Shown here: positions 39,309-52,176 of the stretch, one piece after another
How the letters are laid out: each line of letters starts with the position of its first letter
Position numbering within the stretch: position 1 is the first letter of the stretch
Origin: Amaurobius ferox
Lineage: Eukaryota > Arthropoda > Arachnida > Araneae > Amaurobiidae
Direction: 5' to 3'
Length of the DNA: 64,000 nucleotides
Assembly: GCA_951213105.1 (NCBI GenBank)
Contig: OX578139.1
Coordinates: 75,848,274-75,912,273, forward strand
Position numbers and translations under genes: made by a program
Notes under the pieces: model-generated
Seen by the model: the letters and a program-made list of their open reading frames with translations, nothing else
Told to the model about the DNA's origin: nothing
Databases searched by the model: none

Positions 39309-40194
39309 TAAAAGGGGGTGCTCGCCGAAGGGGGTACCCTTCCCTCCCAACGACTTTTCGCTTGTTCGGAATGTATGCATACTTTTGGCAGATGATGGTT
39401 GCAAAACAACGAACCCATGTCGGTGCAATGCTTAGGGGGTGGCCGTCCGCGGCGCCGAAGGGGGTACCCTTCCCTCCCAACGACTTTTCGCTTGCTCGCT
39501 CCGGAAAATTGGTGTGGTCGAAATAGAGCCATCACTTTCTCGGGAGGTGCTTGCGCTAGAACCTTGCTAATGGATGATTTTGATACCATTGATTTGTTTA
39601 ATTTGTATGGTTGAAATAGAGCCATCACTTTTCTAGAAGGGGTGTAGTTTTAATGGGGTTTCGATACCATCGTTTTAAGAGGGGTTGTAGATTTTTATGG
39701 ATAAGAAATAACCTTTGGATTCTAAAAGTGGGTTCGGGTTTTATGGGGTTTTGTGAGTCATTATTTTTAAGAGTGGGTGGTAATTTTAATGGTAAAATAC
39801 AGCCATTACATTTCTAAAAGTGGGTGGGATTCAATGGAGGTCTGAGAGCCATTGTATAGTCGAATTTGTGTGGGTGATATTGGACCATTACATTCTAAAA
39901 GTGGGTCCGGTTTTTAAGGGGTTTTACGAGCCATTGTTTTTAAAAGTGGGTGGATATTTTAATGGTGTGAAATAGTACCATTACTTTCTAAAAGTGGGTC
40001 CGATTTTTATGGGTGGGTTTCGCACCATTGGTTTTAAAAGTGGGTGGAAATTTTATGGGTGGGTTTCGCACCATTGTTTTTAAAAGTGGGTGGAAATTTT
40101 ATGGGTGATATAGAGCCATTACATTCTAAAAGTGGGTGGGGATTTTATGGGGGTGTTTATGGGTCTGCGCCAGCTCTCTCATGTTCACACTACT
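39309..40194. repeat. Right terminal inverted repeat
   Basis: About 886 bp, the inverted counterpart of 24581-25372. It is longer mainly because of a 130-bp insertion: the 42-bp word starting CGCCGAAGGGGGTACCCTTC occurs at 39323-39364 and again at 39453-39494, with unique sequence between. The outer part is the same degenerate array of AAAAGTGGGTGG-containing units. The terminus is AGTAGTGTGAACATGAGAGA (inverted). Confidence 0.95.
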
Positions 40195-40200
40195 AGTAGG
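40195..40200. repeat. Right target-site duplication of the Polinton (AGTAGG)
   Basis: Exact copy of 24575-24580, directly abutting the right terminus. Confidence 0.95.
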
Positions 40201-40421
40201 AAATAGAAAGCCAGACAGCTGAGAGGTGATAAAAAGTTAGGCTTATTAGTTTTGCTAAGAAAGGGTAAAGCGAAGCGACAACCTAGCTGAAACTCCGGTT
40301 AAGGGGCGCACTTGCATATCTTCGTTTTTCAAAAATGTGCTGAAAGGCCAATCATACTCCTACAGAGACCTACAAATATGCGACAAGCATGACTGATGTA
40401 TTTCACATGAGGAACAATTTT

Positions 40422-41425
40422 AAAAATCCGATGTGGGCAACACATGACTTTCCTTATATAATTAAATGAATTTACTACTTTACAGTAAAAAAATAGGTTT
40501 TTCTTATAGTAGATACTAATATTCCTTCCAAGATATTGAATTTTCGACAATTAGTCGTCATTTTCATTGATTTAGCGTCATTTTTATCCATTTGGCGAGA
40601 TTTTCGTTAATTTGGCAACATTTCATAAAGTCGCCAAGTTGGCGACATTCCGCCAAATTCGTCGCCAAAATCTCGCCAAGCGTTATGGACGAAGAAATAA
40701 GTTGTTCTTACAGCAGATAAATGAATATTGGCGTTCAAATACAAAAGTATTACTCAAAGTATCTTTTTCAGGAATGGAACGAACTAGATCCACGAGAATG
40801 ATGTCACCCAATTTATCGCATGGTATTACATATGAAAAGTTAACATATTTCTCAATAGGAAATATTTCTTTTTCATTTTATATGACTTTTTGATAATTTT
40901 TTTGAAAAATGTGTAACATCTCGAGAGCGGTTCATGTTAGCGTTCTAAAATTTATGTCAATCGTTTTCTATTGAAAAATTACATAAGAAATATCTATTTT
41001 CGTAACTTTATTAGTGGTTTCGATTTTTTGGCGATTTTTTCAAAATTTTATTCGAAAATTTAGAGGGGTTCTGGACATTCGATTATTTATAAAAGCAATA
41101 GGCTTCCAGTGTTTACGGATTGTGATTTTTGTACCAAATTTGGTTCGAATCGGTCCATTCGTTCGTCAGTTATCGTCTCCACAGGCTCACTGACACACAC
41201 ACACACACATACTTTCACACACACACACACACACATACTTTCACACACACACACACACACACATACTTTCACACACACACACACACACACACACAGACAT
41301 CACTTCAAAAATGTTTGATTCGTGATCAGGGATGCTTGAAACGTGCTCTCCCGTCGAAAACTCGATTTCGAATTTTTGACCCCGTCACAATACTTTCCTT
41401 ATACATTATGTATATAAGGAAAGTA
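40422..41425 (+). mobile_element. Hairpin-ended non-autonomous element (family 1), copy 1
   Basis: Starts AAAAATCCGATGTGGGCAAC and ends in a hairpin ACTTTCCTTATA / TATATAAGGAAAGT. The interior has a cluster of GGCGA/TCGCC words (GCCAAGTTGGCGACATTCCG) and a long CA microsatellite near 41190-41295. There is no coding capacity. A 5' TC-type start, a 3' terminal hairpin and an internal microsatellite resemble Helentron-associated elements (HINE/DINE type). The class assignment is tentative. Confidence 0.7.
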
Positions 41426-41908
41426 ATAATTTAAATATATGACTACTAAAAAGTCGCGCCCATCATCCCGTCGCTAAGCATAAGGTTACAACCTGAAAAA
41501 TTTGTGTTTCATAGTTGTAAATCGTAATATAAATTGAAAGATGACAGTTTAATAAATATGAGTAAAACATAATAATACTTTGTCAATGATGTTGCCAGTA
41601 TGTTACTGCTTATTTTTCAGGATTTATAGTTATTCTAGTTTGATAGTGAACTGCAGAAAAGATGGGTTATGTGCTTTAGAATATTTCAGAGCATACTTTT
41701 CACGACGAAAATGTAGTTGGGGCATGATGCTTTTCAATATTTAATAATACTCCTAATAGGAAACATTGTTCGAGACAATTTAGACTTTATTGTTTAGATA
41801 ATTTGGTCGTTATTGTCTATCTTTCCAAGTCCTGATATATTGGCATAAAATGTTCAACAGCATTTAAAAGGCGCGCATTTTTGTCTTCATAATTTCGTAT
41901 ATAATTAT
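41426..41908. other. Non-coding gap between family-1 copies
   Basis: No gene or shared repeat recognised. Confidence 0.45.
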
Positions 41909-42840
41909 TACTTTCCTTATATACATAATGTATAAGGAAAGTATTGTGACGGGGTCGAAAATTCGAATTTGACTTTTCGACGAGAGAGCACGTTTCAAGC
42001 AACCCTGATCACGAATCAAACATTTTTGAAGTGATGTTTGTGTGCGTGTGTGTGTGCGTGTGTCAGTGAGTCTGTGGAGACGATAACTGGCGAAAGAATG
42101 GACCGATTCGAACCAAATTTGGTACAAAAATCAGAATCCGTAAACACTAGAAGCCTATTGTTTTTATACGCAATCGAATGTTCAAAACCCCCCCCTAAAT
42201 TTTTGAATGAAATTTTGAAAAAATCGTCAAAAAATCAAAACCACTAATAAAGTTACGCAATTAGACATTTGTTATGTAATTTTTCATTAGAAAACGATTG
42301 GCATACATTTTAGAACACTAACATGAACCGTTCTCGAGATATTGTACATTTTTCAAAAAAATTATCAAAAAGCCATATAAAATAAAAAAAAATATTTCCT
42401 ATTGAGAATCATGTTCACTTTTCGTATGTAATACCATGCGATAAATTGAGTGACATCATTCTTTTGGATCTAGCTCGTTCCATTTATGAAAAAAGATACT
42501 TTGAATAATACTTTTGTATTTGAACGCCAATAGTCATTTATCTGCTGTAAGAATAACTTATTTCTTAGTGCATAACGCTTGGCGAGATTTTGGCGATGAA
42601 TTTGGCGGAATGTCGCCAACTTGGCGACTTTTTTGAAATGTTGCCAAATTAACGAAAATCTCGCCAAATGGATAAATATGACGCTAAATCAATGAAAATG
42701 ACGATTAATTGTCGAAAATTCAATATCTTGGAGAGAATATTAATATCTACTATAAGAAAAACCTATTTTTTACTGTAAATGTAGTAAATTCATTACATTA
42801 TACAAGGAAAGTCATGTGTTGCCCACATCAGATTTTTTTT
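41909..42840 (-). mobile_element. Family 1 element, copy 2
   Basis: Inverted copy with the terminal hairpin at its left end (ACTTTCCTTATATACATAAT) and the GATGTGGGC start at its right end (CCCACATCAGATTTTTTT). The microsatellite is short (TG near 42040-42062). Confidence 0.75.
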
Positions 42841-42912
42841 TCATTTTGGAACAAAATTCATATGTTTCAGGCAATTATTTTTAATTCTATACTTGATGTT
42901 TCTCTTTCTTTT

Positions 42913-43037
42913 TACTTTCCTTATATACATAATATATAAGGAAAGTATTGTGACGGGGTCGAAAATTTGAATTCGACTTTCGACGGAGGAGCACGTGTCA
43001 AGCATCCCTGATCACGAATCAAACATTTTTGAAGTGA

Positions 43038-43075
<38 letters not shown>

Positions 43076-43852
43076 AGTGTCAGTGAGTCTGTTGAAACGA
43101 TAACTGACGAACGAATGAACCGATTCGAACCAAATTTGGTACAAAAATCACAATCCGTAAACACTGGTAGCCTATTGTTTTTATGCACAATCGAATGTTC
43201 AGAACTCCCCTAAATTTTCGAATGAAATTTTGAAAAAATCGTCAAAAAATTAAAACCACTAATAAAGTTACGCAAATAGACATTTCTTATGTCATTTTTC
43301 ATTAGAAAACGATTGGCATAAATTTTAGAACGCTAACATAAACCGTTCTCGAGATATTGCACATTTTTTAAAAAAATTTCAAAAAGTCATATAAAATAAA
43401 AAAAATATTTCCTATTGAGAAACATGTTCACTTTTCATATGTAATACCATACGATAAATTTGGTGACATCATTCTCGTGGATCTAGTTCGTTCCATTCAT
43501 GAAAAAATATACTTTAAGTAATACGTTTGTATTTGAACACCAATAGTCATTTGTCTACTGTAAGAATAACTTATTTCTTCGTCCATAACGCTTGGCGAGA
43601 TTTTGGCGACGGATTTGGCGGAATGTCGCCAACTTGGCGACTTTTTAAAATGTAGCCAAATTAACGAAAATCTCGCCAAATGGATAAAAATGACACTAAA
43701 TCAATGAAAATGACGACTAATTGCCGAAAATTCAATGTGTTGGAAAGAATATTAGTATCTACTATAAGAAAACCTATTTTTTTTCCTGTAAAAGTAGTAA
43801 ATTCATTACATTATATAAGGAAAGACATGTGTTGCCCACATCAGATTTTTTT
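42913..43852 (-). mobile_element. Family 1 element, copy 3
   Basis: Inverted full-length copy with the hairpin at 42914-42946, a TG microsatellite at 43040-43075 and the CCCACATCAGATTTTTTT end. Confidence 0.75.
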
Positions 43853-45675
43853 TATTAGCTGTCATGTTGCAAAGATTTTACATTTATCGATGTTTCATGA
43901 TTTCTCGTAGAGTATGATTATTTTGCATTTAAAATTTTAATTTTTTGTTTGTAAGATTATTTTTTACGAGGCTCCTAGTACTTAAAATAAACAAATGACG
44001 CAACGCCCACGAATATGCGCAAAAGCGTCCTGGAGGGGAGCATCACTTCTTGGGATTTTAAGTCTGGTATCACCATGGCAACGGGAGCGGAGCAATTTAT
44101 GCTCAGAGGTATGCGCAATTCCATGGAAAGAAATTCATTCTTTCTCTTAGCCCTGGCTAGTGCTAGGCAGTGTTTCCCCCGTAGATTCGGTTATTATTGC
44201 TAATTGCCGTGTTTGTATACAGAACTCAAAATATCAAGGGGTAAGTTGAAATATGTTTGAAGAAATTCTTTTCCACACATGCCATTTCTATCACAATAAA
44301 TGATTCGCAGCATTACGATCGACAAATGAAGGTCGCAGTTGCGTCATCCATATTTTCAATATATAACTGAGACCACAAACTGACGATTTTTCGGAGGTGA
44401 CGATTGATTGACTTGGCGTAAAGAGCAGATGCGGCTTCATTCGCGGATCCAAGTGATTGGAATATTTATGTGAAATGGTCCACAATTCCACAATTGGCAT
44501 CTAAGCCAAAATATAGTCTGGTAAAGGGTGGGGGGGGGGAGTGTTCAATATTTTTTTCAAGCACATATCCGGGGATGAAGCTGCCGGCGACATGTATTCA
44601 CTCTCTGGAAATATTTTATTTTACCGAACCAGATGTTATTACTATATATCCGAACTAGCAATTTCGCCCGCATACTTAAACATACTTCAAAATACTTAAC
44701 TTTATACTTACATACTTAAAGAAACTTCTGAATATTGAAAAATGCTTCAAATTTGAGCATAAAAATGGAATGGCGCTTATTTTTCGGAGGTAAATTTATG
44801 CAAGTTTTGTTTAAATCTTTTTATATTCTTTACTTTGCACCGTCACCCTTAATTCAAATTTTTAAAATCTCAGAACTGTCCCAATGTCTCGAAGCTGAGA
44901 CGGATCGAATGACACCAAACACAAATTTCTAGCTATAGCGGAAGGACTTGATAATTTTAATATATCACCTTTCAATACACATACTCATTTTCATTATCTA
45001 GATTATATTTTTCATTGTATAAACATCTTTGTCAGTTTTCAAAATTATCATCTAATCATAAAAAAGTGAAATAAGCATGGCCAGGTAAAGGTAAATTTAG
45101 TTCTTACTTACATCTTTTAGTTCTTACTGTCTTTTTTAATGTTTCTGAAAAATTGAAGATCATAGTTATAGAAAAATTTATGGATCACTCGATACTAGAG
45201 CATTAAGTAAATAAATATATGTTAACCACTTCAAGCTTTATCTGTTTTGCTAATTAATATACAATTATCAAATATTGTTTTTAAGTTTTCGTAGAAATGA
45301 TATAAATGTTTACAACTGTATAAAAATACTCAATTTTCATTATAAAATAATATTCTTATTTACACGAATTCACTGAGTGTATTTATATACGGCATTAAAT
45401 AAAAATAAAATTTTAGATATTTTAGAGAAAAATTTACAATTTGTAGCGGAATTTTTTTAGAATTAATCGCATGATAATTTTGTTTTGCATGTATAATATT
45501 CCGTACATCGAGCGTCTGTCTGATCGTGTGTACAACATTAATGCCAAAAAAACTAGTTTTATATTTTCTGGAAATTGATGTACATTCCTTTAACACCAAA
45601 TGAGCAGTTTCAAAATTTGCTATTGATAAAATTTGTCGCCATAATTCTTAGTAATTTTTTCTACTATTTCAATAT
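43853..45675. other. Non-coding, nothing identified
   Basis: Includes a somewhat GC-richer patch at 44000-44210 (GGGAGCATCACTTCTTGGG and following) whose ORF is short and unrecognised. I see no supported gene. Confidence 0.45.
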
Positions 45676-46010
45676 AAAAAATCTGATGTGGGCAGCACAT
45701 AACTTTCCTTATATAATGCAATGAATTTACTACTTTTACAGTAAAAAAAATAGATTAATTTTATATTAGATATTTATAATCTTTCCGAAATATGGAATTT
45801 TCGTCAATAAGTCGTCATTTTCATTGATTTAGCGTCATTTTTATCCATTTGGCGAGTTCTTCGTAACATTTAAAATGTCGCCAAGTTGGCGACATTTCAC
45901 CAAATTCGTCGTCAGAATCCCGCCAAGAGTTATGGACGGAGAAATAAGTTATTCTTACAGCAGATAAATGAATATTGGTGTTCAAATACAGAAGTATTAC
46001 TCAAAGTATC
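45676..46010 (+). mobile_element. Family 1 element, copy 4 (5' half)
   Basis: The 5' half of a family-1 element, ending at TCAAAGTATC. In intact copies this continues directly into TTTTTTCATGAATGGAACGA, which here resumes at 47334. The two halves are one element split by a family-2 insertion. Confidence 0.75.
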
Positions 46011-47333
46011 ATTTTTAACACTTTACAAAAAAGTTGAAAAGTGTTTAGTACTTTGTTCATTCATTCTGTCTGCCTGTCTGTCTGTCTGTTAGCACAATAA
46101 CTGCCGTAAAAATGACTTAATCAAAATGAAATTTTAGTATGTTGTTCAGACGGTCTATAGGACCTATGGGAATATAAATGAACAGTATCACCCAATTAAT
46201 TTTGGATTGAAACCGGGCTGAAAAAATGAAATACATTGAACCTTATGGGACCTAATTTTTCAAACATTTTTTAAGCGGATTTAAAATACACAAATTGTTT
46301 CGAAAATTTTAGGTTTTATTCAAATTATTTCATAAAATATATAAAAAAAAATTCAGCGAAATATATTCAGTAGTTTTTTAAATAAAAACTAAAATAATAA
46401 TTACACCTCTTATATGAAGCGATCACGTAACCACGATATGAAAAGATCACGTGACCCACTTCAAAATGAAATATGGCATCCATCTTGCCTCAAAATCGTG
46501 ATTTTGAGGCAAGAAATATGAATGAAAAGTTCTTTTTCATTCATATTGAGTGCTGTATCCGTCCTAAAACCGCTTTATTTTTGCTTAAATTCTGTGCGTC
46601 TACATACTGAAACAACGCAATTACAATATATTTGAATTTAAATGATTATCCAAATTTGATTATTTCTTCAACGAAGCCTATTTTTCACTTATGTAAAATG
46701 TAAACAGCAAAATATGTAGAATGAGTTGTATAAGAATTGCTGTATTTCTTTAACACAAAATCATTCAGTTCATGGAGTCTGCGTAGCTGATATGAATGAA
46801 ACATTCATTGATTTTACAGAGAGAAGGACGATTTTTTTCGATGAAATTTTAAGCATACAGTTTAATTACTTGTGGCTCCACGGTCTTAAGTTTTTAAATA
46901 AAATAAATTATTTTATTACTGTGATGAATGGCATGAATGGCAAAATGTTTATGAATGAAATGCTGCTTTTATAGAGAGAGCCAGGCGTGTTATTTTCTCT
47001 ATGACGTCATTTGAATGAATTTCGGTTGTTTTCTATGAAGTTTTCAAATATAATAAATTATTGTAGTATTATGATAATTTAAAAAATATCACCTATCGCA
47101 TTTTAGAGATGTTGAAACCAGGCAATTTATATTTCAATGCCGTCATTTGAATGAAGTTCATTTTTTTCGATGAAGATTTAAGTTTTCAAATATTATAAAT
47201 TAATGTGGTATTGGGATAAGTTTTAAAATATTACCGAGGAATGTATTGCATTCTAGACATGTTTAAATAAAATTACATTGAAGTTGGAAGTGTTTCATAA
47301 TCAATGCTTTAAGCATGATTGATCTTTCTTGTG
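46011..47333 (-). mobile_element. Family 2 repeat nested inside family 1
   Basis: Inverted copy: it begins ATTTTTAACACTTTAC and ends GATTGATCTTTCTTGTG. It interrupts family-1 copy 4/5 and therefore defines both family-2 ends. The 3' end (in family orientation) can fold, AACACTTT ... AAAGTGTT. No clear target duplication. It contains only short ORFs. Confidence 0.7.
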
Positions 47334-47932
47334 CATGAATGGAACGAGCTAGATCCACCGGAATCATGTCTTCAAATTTATCGCATGGTATTGCACATGA
47401 AAAGTGAACATTTTTCTCAATAGGAAATATTTTTTTTTATTATATATGAATTTTGATGATTTTTTTGAAAAATGTGCAGTATCTCGAGAACGGTTAGCGT
47501 TCTGATGTTAGCGTTCTAATGTTAGTGTTCTGAAATTTATGTCATTCGTTTTCCAATGAAAAATTACATACGAAATGCCTATTTGCGTAACTTTATTAGA
47601 GGTTTTAATTTTTTGAAGATTTTTTCAAAATTTTACTCGAAAATTTAGGGGGTTCTGAACATTCAATTGCGTATAAAAACAATAGGCTTCCAGGATTTAT
47701 GGATTCTAATTTTTGTGCTAAATTTCGTTCAAATCGGTCCATTCATTCGTCAGTTATGTTCTCCACAGTCTCATTAACACATACACACACACACACAGAG
47801 AGACATCACTTCAAAAATGTTCGAATCGTGATCAGGGATGCTTGAAACCTGCTCTCCCGTCGAAAACTGGAATTCGAATTTTCGACCCAGTCACAATACT
47901 TTCCTTATATATTATTGTGTATAAGGAAAGTA
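47334..47932 (+). mobile_element. Family 1 element, copy 4 continued (3' half)
   Basis: Resumes CATGAATGGAACGAGCTAGA and runs to the terminal hairpin ending ATAAGGAAAGTA. The CA microsatellite is short (47780-47800). Confidence 0.75.
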
Positions 47933-48137
47933 AAAACATACAGAGAACAATTTATGAATTATTCTATACTGCACATCATGCTGATTAAATGTAGGTAATA
48001 AATCGCAGTTGCCACTGGCTGGTTGGTTGCTACTTTTAAAAATTTGCCTAGTTCATTAGATTTTTTCCAGCTCCACTTTGGCTAACAACTTATTTCAGCA
48101 TGACACGTTTAATTTATATTATTAAGTTGAGGATGCC

Positions 48138-48290
48138 CTTTCTTTCGACACAGACCATCCTACGTACCCGAAGGTGTAAGGTATTTGTTTCAACGGCCGA
48201 GAGAGTGTCACCCAATATAGACAGAATCCAGTGTGTGGGGTGGGGCGACATCCACAAGGATCACTCCCACCCCTGTGATGAGAAATAAAA
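48138..48290 (-). repeat. Old SINE 3'-body fragment
   Basis: Matches the body of the SINE at 53149-53549 with many changes: ACCATCCTACGTACCCGAAG, GTGTAAGGTATTTGTTTCAA and TGTCACCCAATATAGACAGA. No target duplication found. The ORF across it is incidental. Confidence 0.65.
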
Positions 48291-48441
48291 TCTAGGTTAC
48301 TTATTTCACTATTAAGTTTATTTTAGTAATGAACTGGTTGTCCAGTAACAAAATGGTATGGGTAGACAATTGTAATAAGCTGTAAAATCGTAAATTAAGC
48401 TAAAATTTTAAACATTTAGAATTTTATCTTCTTTACAAAAA

Positions 48442-48845
48442 GCAAGGATGATCAATCATGCATAAAGCATTGATTGTGAAACACTTTCCGAAATGCAATT
48501 TTATTTTAAAAATCTCAAAATGTGATACATTCAGTGCTGATAATTTTAAATTTTCAAAGTACTGCAATACTTTATTATACTTGAACACTTATTACACCTG
48601 ATAATTTATTATATCTGAAATTTCATCAATGAAGACACTGGTAGTTAAACAAAGTTAAATTTATTTAAATGACGTCTTCGAAATATAAATCGTCTACCTC
48701 TTTATGTAAAATCAATGGATATTTCAGTCATATCACTTATAGTCCAGAATTCAGAGCTAAATAATTTTGCGTGAAAAAAATTCAGCAATTTTTATACAGC
48801 TTACCTCATAATCGCTTGTTTTGTTTACATTCTGCATGCTATAGT
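48442..48845 (+). repeat. Family 2 repeat, truncated copy
   Basis: Begins GCAAGGATGATCAATCATGC and matches the first third of the family-2 repeat. It stops near CATTCTGCATGC. Confidence 0.65.
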
Positions 48846-49349
48846 ATAGAGATAGAAAGAAAGAGATAAAACTCCTATGGATGAAATGCTTGCAAATGCC
48901 ATAATGCTTTCAGAATTATATCCAGGTGTCGCTAGTGTTAGTAAAGTAGCTGCTATACTTAGTTGATACGATAGAAATGCGTAGTATTTAGTATATGTAT
49001 TTTTGACTATTGATAAATTATTGGTTCCCTACTTATGAGTATGATTAACCAGTATTGTTTCATAACGTAAGGAATATATAAAGATAAAAATAAATTGAAC
49101 GATAAAATAATTTTCAATACTTGGGAATATTCCTTATGGTTTCAGTTCTACTTTGCATTGCGCTAATAATTTATTTTTCCAAAACTGACAGTTTAAACAA
49201 ATGTGTTAGGCCTTTCGCCATAAAAAGGCATCCAATACAGAGATATACTTAACTTATCCCAGCGCCATCTAAATCATTGTCTCAAACGATATTGGCGTTT
49301 TCTTAATACAAAGTTTTAACTCCTTACTTTTGAGCTTCATGTGCTATAT
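48846..49349. other. Non-coding, nothing identified
   Basis: No gene, no shared repeat recognised. Confidence 0.45.
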
Positions 49350-49492
49350 TACTTTCCTTATATACATAATGTATAAGGAAAGTATTGTGACGGGGTCGAA
49401 AATTCGAATTCGAATTTTCGACGGGAGAGCACGTTTCAAGCATCAATGATCACGAATCAAACATTTTTGAAGTGATGTCTGTGTGTGTGTGT

Positions 49493-49541
<49 letters not shown>

Positions 49542-50311
49542 AGTGAGACTGTGGACACGATAACTGATGAACGAATGGACCGATTCGAACCAAATTTGGT
49601 ACAAAAATCACAATCTATAAACACTGGAAGTCTATTGTTTTTATACGCAATCGAATGTTCAGAACCCTCCTAAATTTTCGAATAAAATTTTGAAAAAATC
49701 GTCAAAAAATCAAAACCACTAATAAAGTTACGCAAACAGACATTTCTTACGTAATTTTTCATTAGAAAACGATTGGCATAAATTTTAGAACGCTTACACA
49801 AACCATTCTTGAGATATCGCACATTTTTCAAAAAATTATCAAAAAGTCATATAAAATAAAAAAAAATATTTCCTATTGAGAAACATGTTCACTTTTCACA
49901 TGTAATACCATGCGATAAATTGGGTGACATCATTCTTGTGGATCTAGCTCTTCCATTCATGAAGAAAGATACTTTGAGTAATACTTTTGTATTTGAACGC
50001 CAATAGTCATTTATCTGCTGTAAGACTAACTTATTTCTTAGTGCATAACGCTTGGCGAGATTTTGGCGACGAATTTGGCGGAATGTCGCCAAATTGGCGA
50101 CTTTTTGAAATGTTACCAAATTAACGAAAATCTCGCCAAATGGATAAAAATGTCGCTAAATCAATGAAAATGACAACTAATTGTTGAAAATTCAATATCA
50201 TGGAAAGAATATTACTATCTACTATAAGAAAAACCTATTTTTTTACTGTAAAAGTAGTAAATTCATAACATTATATAAGGAAAGTGATGTGTTGCCCACA
50301 TCAGATTTTTT
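49350..50311 (-). mobile_element. Family 1 element, copy 5
   Basis: Inverted full-length copy, hairpin at 49351-49382, TG microsatellite 49478-49540, ending CCCACATCAGATTTTTTA. Confidence 0.75.
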
Positions 50312-50416
50312 ATAGTTAAAATGAGACTTCGTTGTAGAAATAAAGAAAGTCCAGTGATCATTCACAATAAAAAGTATTGCAATTGCGTTGGCACAGAATT
50401 TAGATATACAGGTAAT

Positions 50417-51345
50417 ACAAAAAATCTGTTGTGTGCAGCACATGACTTTCCTTATATACTGCGATGAATTTACTACTTTTACAGTTAAAAAAATGTTATT
50501 CTTATAGTAGATATTTATATTCTTTTCAAGATATTGAATTTTCTTCAATTAGTCGTCATTTTCATTGATTTATCTTCATTTCTATTCATTTGGGGAGATT
50601 TTCGTTAATTTGGCAATATTTAAAAATATCGCCAAGTTGGCGACATTCCTCTAAATTCGTCGCCAAATCTTGCCAAGCGGTATGGACGGAGAAATAAGTT
50701 ATTCTTACTGCGGATGAATAACTATTGGCGTTCAAATACAAAAGTACTACTTAAAGTACCTTTTCTCGTGAATGGAACGAGTTAGATCCGCAAGAATGAT
50801 GTCACCAAATTTATGGCATGATATTACATATGAAAAGTGAACATGTTTCTTAACAGTCAATACTTTTTTTTTTAATTTATGGGATTTTTTGGTAAATTTT
50901 TTGAAAACAGTGCAATAGCTCGAGAACGGTTTATGCTAGCGTTCTAAAGTTTATGTCAATCGTTTTCTAAGGAAAAATTACATAAGAAATATCTATTTGC
51001 GTAACTTTATTTAAGGTTTTGATTTTTTGACAATTTTTTCAAAATTTCACTTGAAAATTTAGGGGGGTTCTGGACATTCGATTGTGTTTTAAAACAATCG
51101 GCTTCCAGTATTCATGGATTGTGATTTTTGTACCAAATTTCATTCGAATCGCTCCATTCGTTCGTGAGAAATCGTCTCCACAGACTTACTGACACACACA
51201 CACACACACACACACATCACTTCAAAAATGTTCGATTCGTGATCAAGGATGCTTGAAATGTGCTCTCCCATTCGATCCCTTCACAAGTATTATGAAGGGA
51301 TCGAATTCGAATTTTCCATCCCTTTACAAAACTTTCCTTACACAT
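50417..51345 (+). mobile_element. Family 1 element, copy 6
   Basis: Direct copy. The terminal hairpin is cut after ACATTATGTAT, exactly where the next copy begins, so the two are joined head to tail. Confidence 0.7.
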
Positions 51346-52176
51346 TATGTATAAAATCTGATGTGGGCAGCACATGACTTTCCTTATATAATGCAATGTA
51401 TTTACTACTTTTACAATAAAAACAAAATAGGTTATTCTTATAGTAGATACTTATAGTTTTTCCAAGATATTGAACTTTCGTCAAATAGTCGTTATTTTCA
51501 TTGATTTAGCGTCATTTTTATCCATTTGGCGAAATTTTCTTTGATTTGGTAACATCTAAAAAAGTCGCCAAGTTGGCGGTATTCCGCCAAATTTTTCGCC
51601 AAAATCTCGTCAAGCGTTATGAATAGAAAAATAATTTATTTTTATAGCAGATAAATGACTATTGGCGTTCAAATACAAAAGTTTTACTCAAAGTATCTTT
51701 TTTCATGAATGGAACGAGCTAGGATCCACGAGAATGATGTCACCCAATTTATCGCATGATATTACATATGAAAAGTGAACATGTTTCTCAATAGGAAATA
51801 TTTTTTTTATTTTATATAATTTTTTGATAATTTTTTTGAAAAATGTGCAATACCTCGAGAACGGTTCATACTAGCGTTCTAAAATTTATTTTAATCGTTC
51901 TGAACATTCGATTGCGTTTTAAAACAATAGGCTTCCAGTATTCACGGATTGTGATTTTTGTACCAAATTTCATTCGAATCGGTCCATTTGTTCGTCAGTT
52001 ATCGTCTCCACAGAGTCACTGACACACACACCCACACCTACAGACATCACCTCAAAAATGTTTGATTCGTGATCAGAGATGCTTGAAACGTGCTCTCCCG
52101 TCGAAAACTCGAATTCGAATTTTCGACCCCGTCACAATACTTTCCTTATACATTATGTATCGTATATAAGGAAAAT
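51346..52176 (+). mobile_element. Family 1 element, copy 7
   Basis: Direct copy starting AAAATCTGATGTGGGCAGCA, immediately after copy 6. An internal deletion removes part of the stretch before GAACATTCGATTGCG. The hairpin ends TATATAAGGAAAATT. Confidence 0.7.

Larger units (their letters stand above)
24581..40194. mobile_element. Complete Polinton/Maverick element (virus-like), 15,614 bp
   Basis: The termini are AGTAGTGTGTGAATGAGAGA on the left and the inverted AGTAGTGTGAACATGAGAGA on the right. The element has long inverted repeats, a 6-bp duplication and the full core set: PolB, integrase, protease, ATPase, major and minor capsid proteins. Gene order, left to right: PolB(-), 42-aa ORF(-), MCP(-), 54-aa ORF(-), penton(-), protease(-), minor virion protein(-), coiled-coil(-), ATPase(+), membrane protein(+), PLA2(+), integrase(+), zinc-ribbon(-), 70-aa ORF(-), 2-Cys/SAP protein(-), 100-aa protein(-). 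No core gene shows an internal stop or frameshift. The perfect duplication and intact genes suggest recent insertion. Such elements (polintoviruses, adintoviruses) are thought able to form virions. Confidence 0.97.

Noticed and set aside
41087..41434. ORFs rich in Thr-His or Cys-Val (also at 42038, 43000, 49485, 55421 and 56686)
   Set aside because: They are translations of CA/TG microsatellites inside family-1 elements; they recur wherever the repeat occurs and have no independent coding support.
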